From contig DASVVO010000010.1 in assembly GCA_036386515.1 (NCBI GenBank), positions 1 to 64,000 on the forward strand: a stretch of DNA of 64,000 bases, written 5' to 3'. Each line of letters starts with the position of its first letter. Within the stretch, counting starts at the first letter, position 1. This stretch comes from JAIVJZ01 sp036386515 (GTDB taxonomy: Bacteria > Acidobacteriota > Blastocatellia > Pyrinomonadales > Pyrinomonadaceae). The translations under genes were made by a program, and so were the position numbers. Below the pieces are notes generated by a model. It was not told the DNA's origin. It saw nothing but the letters and a program-made list of their open reading frames with translations, and made no database searches. This document shows positions 62,666-64,000 of this stretch, piece after piece.

Positions 62666-64000
62666 TCACTTCCTCGTGATCGCTTCGTCTTCGACCTCGC
62701 CGCCCTTGCTGATGGGAACTTCGGAAGTCTTGTAGCCGATGCCTCGTTCCTCGGTGTCGAGGTCGGCCGCGGGAAGCTGCGGGAGCGCGCCGGTAACGTT
62801 GGGCGGGTTGAAGCCGGGATAGTCGATGCGCGCGTGATAGATGGCGACGAGCGAGGCGATCATTGATTCCTTGATCGCCGTCAGTTCGCGTAAGGAGAGA
62901 TCGCATTCGTCGAGCTGGCCGTCGCTGACGATGGCGTCGAAGATTTTGCTGACGATGCTGCGGATGTTTTCCGGGTCGGGGCGCGCGAGCGAACGCGCCG
63001 CCGCCTCGCACGAGTCCGCGAGCATCATGATCGCCGACTCTTTGAACTGCGGCCGGGGGCCGGGGTAGCGAAACTCCGCCTCGTTCACCTGATCGCCGTG
63101 GATGGCCTGCGCCTGCGCTTTGCGGAGAAAGTAGTGGAGCGTGCGCGTGCCGTGGTGCTGCGGGATGAAGGCGGCGATCTTGGCGGGCAGCCCGATCTCT
63201 TTGGCGAGTTTCAACCCGTAGGTGACGTGGCTCGTGATGATCTTCGCGCTGCTCGAAGGGCGCAGGCGGTCGTGTGGGTTCGTGCCGGTCTGGTTCTCGA
63301 CGAACATGTCGGGCGCGGCGAGTTTACCAATGTCGTGGTAGAGCGCGCCGATGCGCGCGAGCAAAGCGTTTGCGCCGATGGAGCGGCAGGCTTCTTCCGT
63401 CAGTTGCCCGACGGCGTGTGAGTGCTGGTTTGTGCCCGGCGCGCGCAGGGCGAGTTGGCCGAGCACGGGGAGGTCTGCGTTCGACAGTTCGAGCAATTTC
63501 ACGTCCGTCAGGATGCCGAAGGCGGATTCGCCGACGGGGAGCGCGCCCGAGGTGAAGATCGTCGTGAACAGGCCGCCGAGCAGGCCGCAGCCGACGGCCA
63601 TGAGGATCGTGCCGAGCGTCAGCGGCTCCTGCGCCGCGAGGATGACGGCGAGCGCGGCGGCGGAGTTGACGGCGGCAACGAACAGACCGGCGAGCGTGAC
63701 CGACTGGCGTTCGCTGTAACGGCCGATACCGTAGACCGCCGCCGACGAAGAGACCATCGCGTAGCAGGCTATCAACATGCCGTTCGGCGAAACGAGTCCG
63801 GCGAAAAGCGCGGTGATGATTCCGGCGGTGAGCGCGAGTTGCACGTCCATCAGGAGCGCGACGAGGAGCGTGGCGACGGCGAAGGGAATCGCGAGACTCC
63901 ACAGGGAGGCGTCGTTCCACGGGGCGACGACGGATTGCGCCGCGATAGTCTCGGCCAGAATTACGCCCACCCGCAGCAAAATCGTTTGAATCAAAATGGC
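62666..64000 (-). CDS. 7TM-HD (PgpH-type) c-di-AMP phosphodiesterase, C-terminal part
   Basis: This frame is open to the window edge, so the gene is partial at its 5' end. Visible are about 6 membrane helices (residues 1-170: LWSLAIPFAVATLLVALLMD, GLFVAAVNSAAALAVILAAQ), then an HD/HDIG domain (APGTNQHSHAVGQL, ALYHDIGKLAAPDMF, IITSHVTYGLKLA, IAAFIPQHHGTRT, MMLADSCEAAARS). This is the 7TMR-HD layout of PgpH, which hydrolyses cyclic di-AMP. The extracellular 7TMR-HDED domain would lie beyond the window. A TTG at 63994 is probably not the real start. Confidence 0.87.
   Translation of the reverse strand, partial: AILIQTILLRVGVILAETIAAQSVVAPWNDASLWSLAIPFAVATLLVALLMDVQLALTAGIITALFAGLVSPNGMLIACYAMVSSSAAVYGIGRYSERQSVTLAGLFVAAVNSAAALAVILAAQEPLTLGTILMAVGCGLLGGLFTTIFTSGALPVGESAFGILTDVKLLELSNADLPVLGQLALRAPGTNQHSHAVGQLTEEACRSIGANALLARIGALYHDIGKLAAPDMFVENQTGTNPHDRLRPSSSAKIITSHVTYGLKLAKEIGLPAKIAAFIPQHHGTRTLHYFLRKAQAQAIHGDQVNEAEFRYPGPRPQFKESAIMMLADSCEAAARSLARPDPENIRSIVSKIFDAIVSDGQLDECDLSLRELTAIKESMIASLVAIYHARIDYPGFNPPNVTGALPQLPAADLDTEERGIGYKTSEVPISKGGEVEDEAITRK

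Overview
The window is high-GC, gene-dense chromosomal DNA from a Gram-negative-type bacterium. Outer-membrane and periplasmic markers include an OmpA-type porin, a TonB-like protein, a PBP4-class carboxypeptidase, a lytic transglycosylase and a type IV minor pilin operon. Several features suggest an Acidobacteriota lineage, perhaps Blastocatellia: TPR plus retropepsin-like proteins, a sortilin-type beta-propeller protein, a cNMP-DUF1003 fusion, LarE, and an Ogg2-type glycosylase. This placement is inference from gene content; there is no rRNA gene in the window. I see no phage, IS transposase or CRISPR array.

Layout. 1-167 is the edge of a secreted-protein gene. 455-8268 (minus strand) holds a four-gene minor pilin operon (GspH/FimT-, PilV-, PilW- and PilX-like), then an NtrC/PilR-type sigma-54 activator and murJ. 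A good sigma-54 promoter match lies upstream of the pilin operon. 9030-10397 is a PBP4-like carboxypeptidase. 10714-19859 (plus) carries an 8-oxoguanine glycosylase, a TPR/double-retropepsin protein, a PIN toxin-like/antitoxin-like pair, a lytic transglycosylase, an MFS transporter and an amidohydrolase joined by 4-nt overlaps, and acetate kinase. 19994-27073 (minus) carries a TPR protein, a class III aminotransferase, cysS, a TonB-like protein, thiL and a class I aminotransferase. 27428-30066 (plus) has a glycine-zipper protein, a retropepsin-like protein, a MerR regulator and tRNA-Pro(GGG). 30155-30948 (minus) has a small membrane protein and OsmC. 31168-43020 (plus, with one minus gene) has sucC, sucD, ndk, an isolated nuoI-like ferredoxin, an ABC ATPase and its likely FtsX/MacB permease, cNMP-DUF1003, a HAD protein and a SirB1-type protein. 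43155-45330 (minus) is a small-protein and zinc-ribbon cluster. 45563-47791 is an M28 peptidase. 47901-50473 (minus) holds three secreted helical or TPR proteins. 50826-62562 (plus) has larE, gdhA, an OmpA-type porin, the sortilin-like protein, rpsA, HU and HIT. 62666 to the end is a partial 7TM-HD (PgpH-type) phosphodiesterase.

The most striking feature is not a gene. Seventeen intergenic inverted-repeat elements occur in 64 kb, about one per 3.8 kb. Their arms are tandem degenerate heptamers, using at least seven different heptamer words, around a short A-rich or partly conserved core. They fill nearly all the space between one gene's stop codon and the next gene's start or stop. They supply the last codons or stop codons of several genes, and they often replace the expected Shine-Dalgarno region. 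Some copies share a core across distant loci or in inverted orientation, so they look like a dispersed, probably mobile, repeat family whose arms are rewritten in heptamer units.
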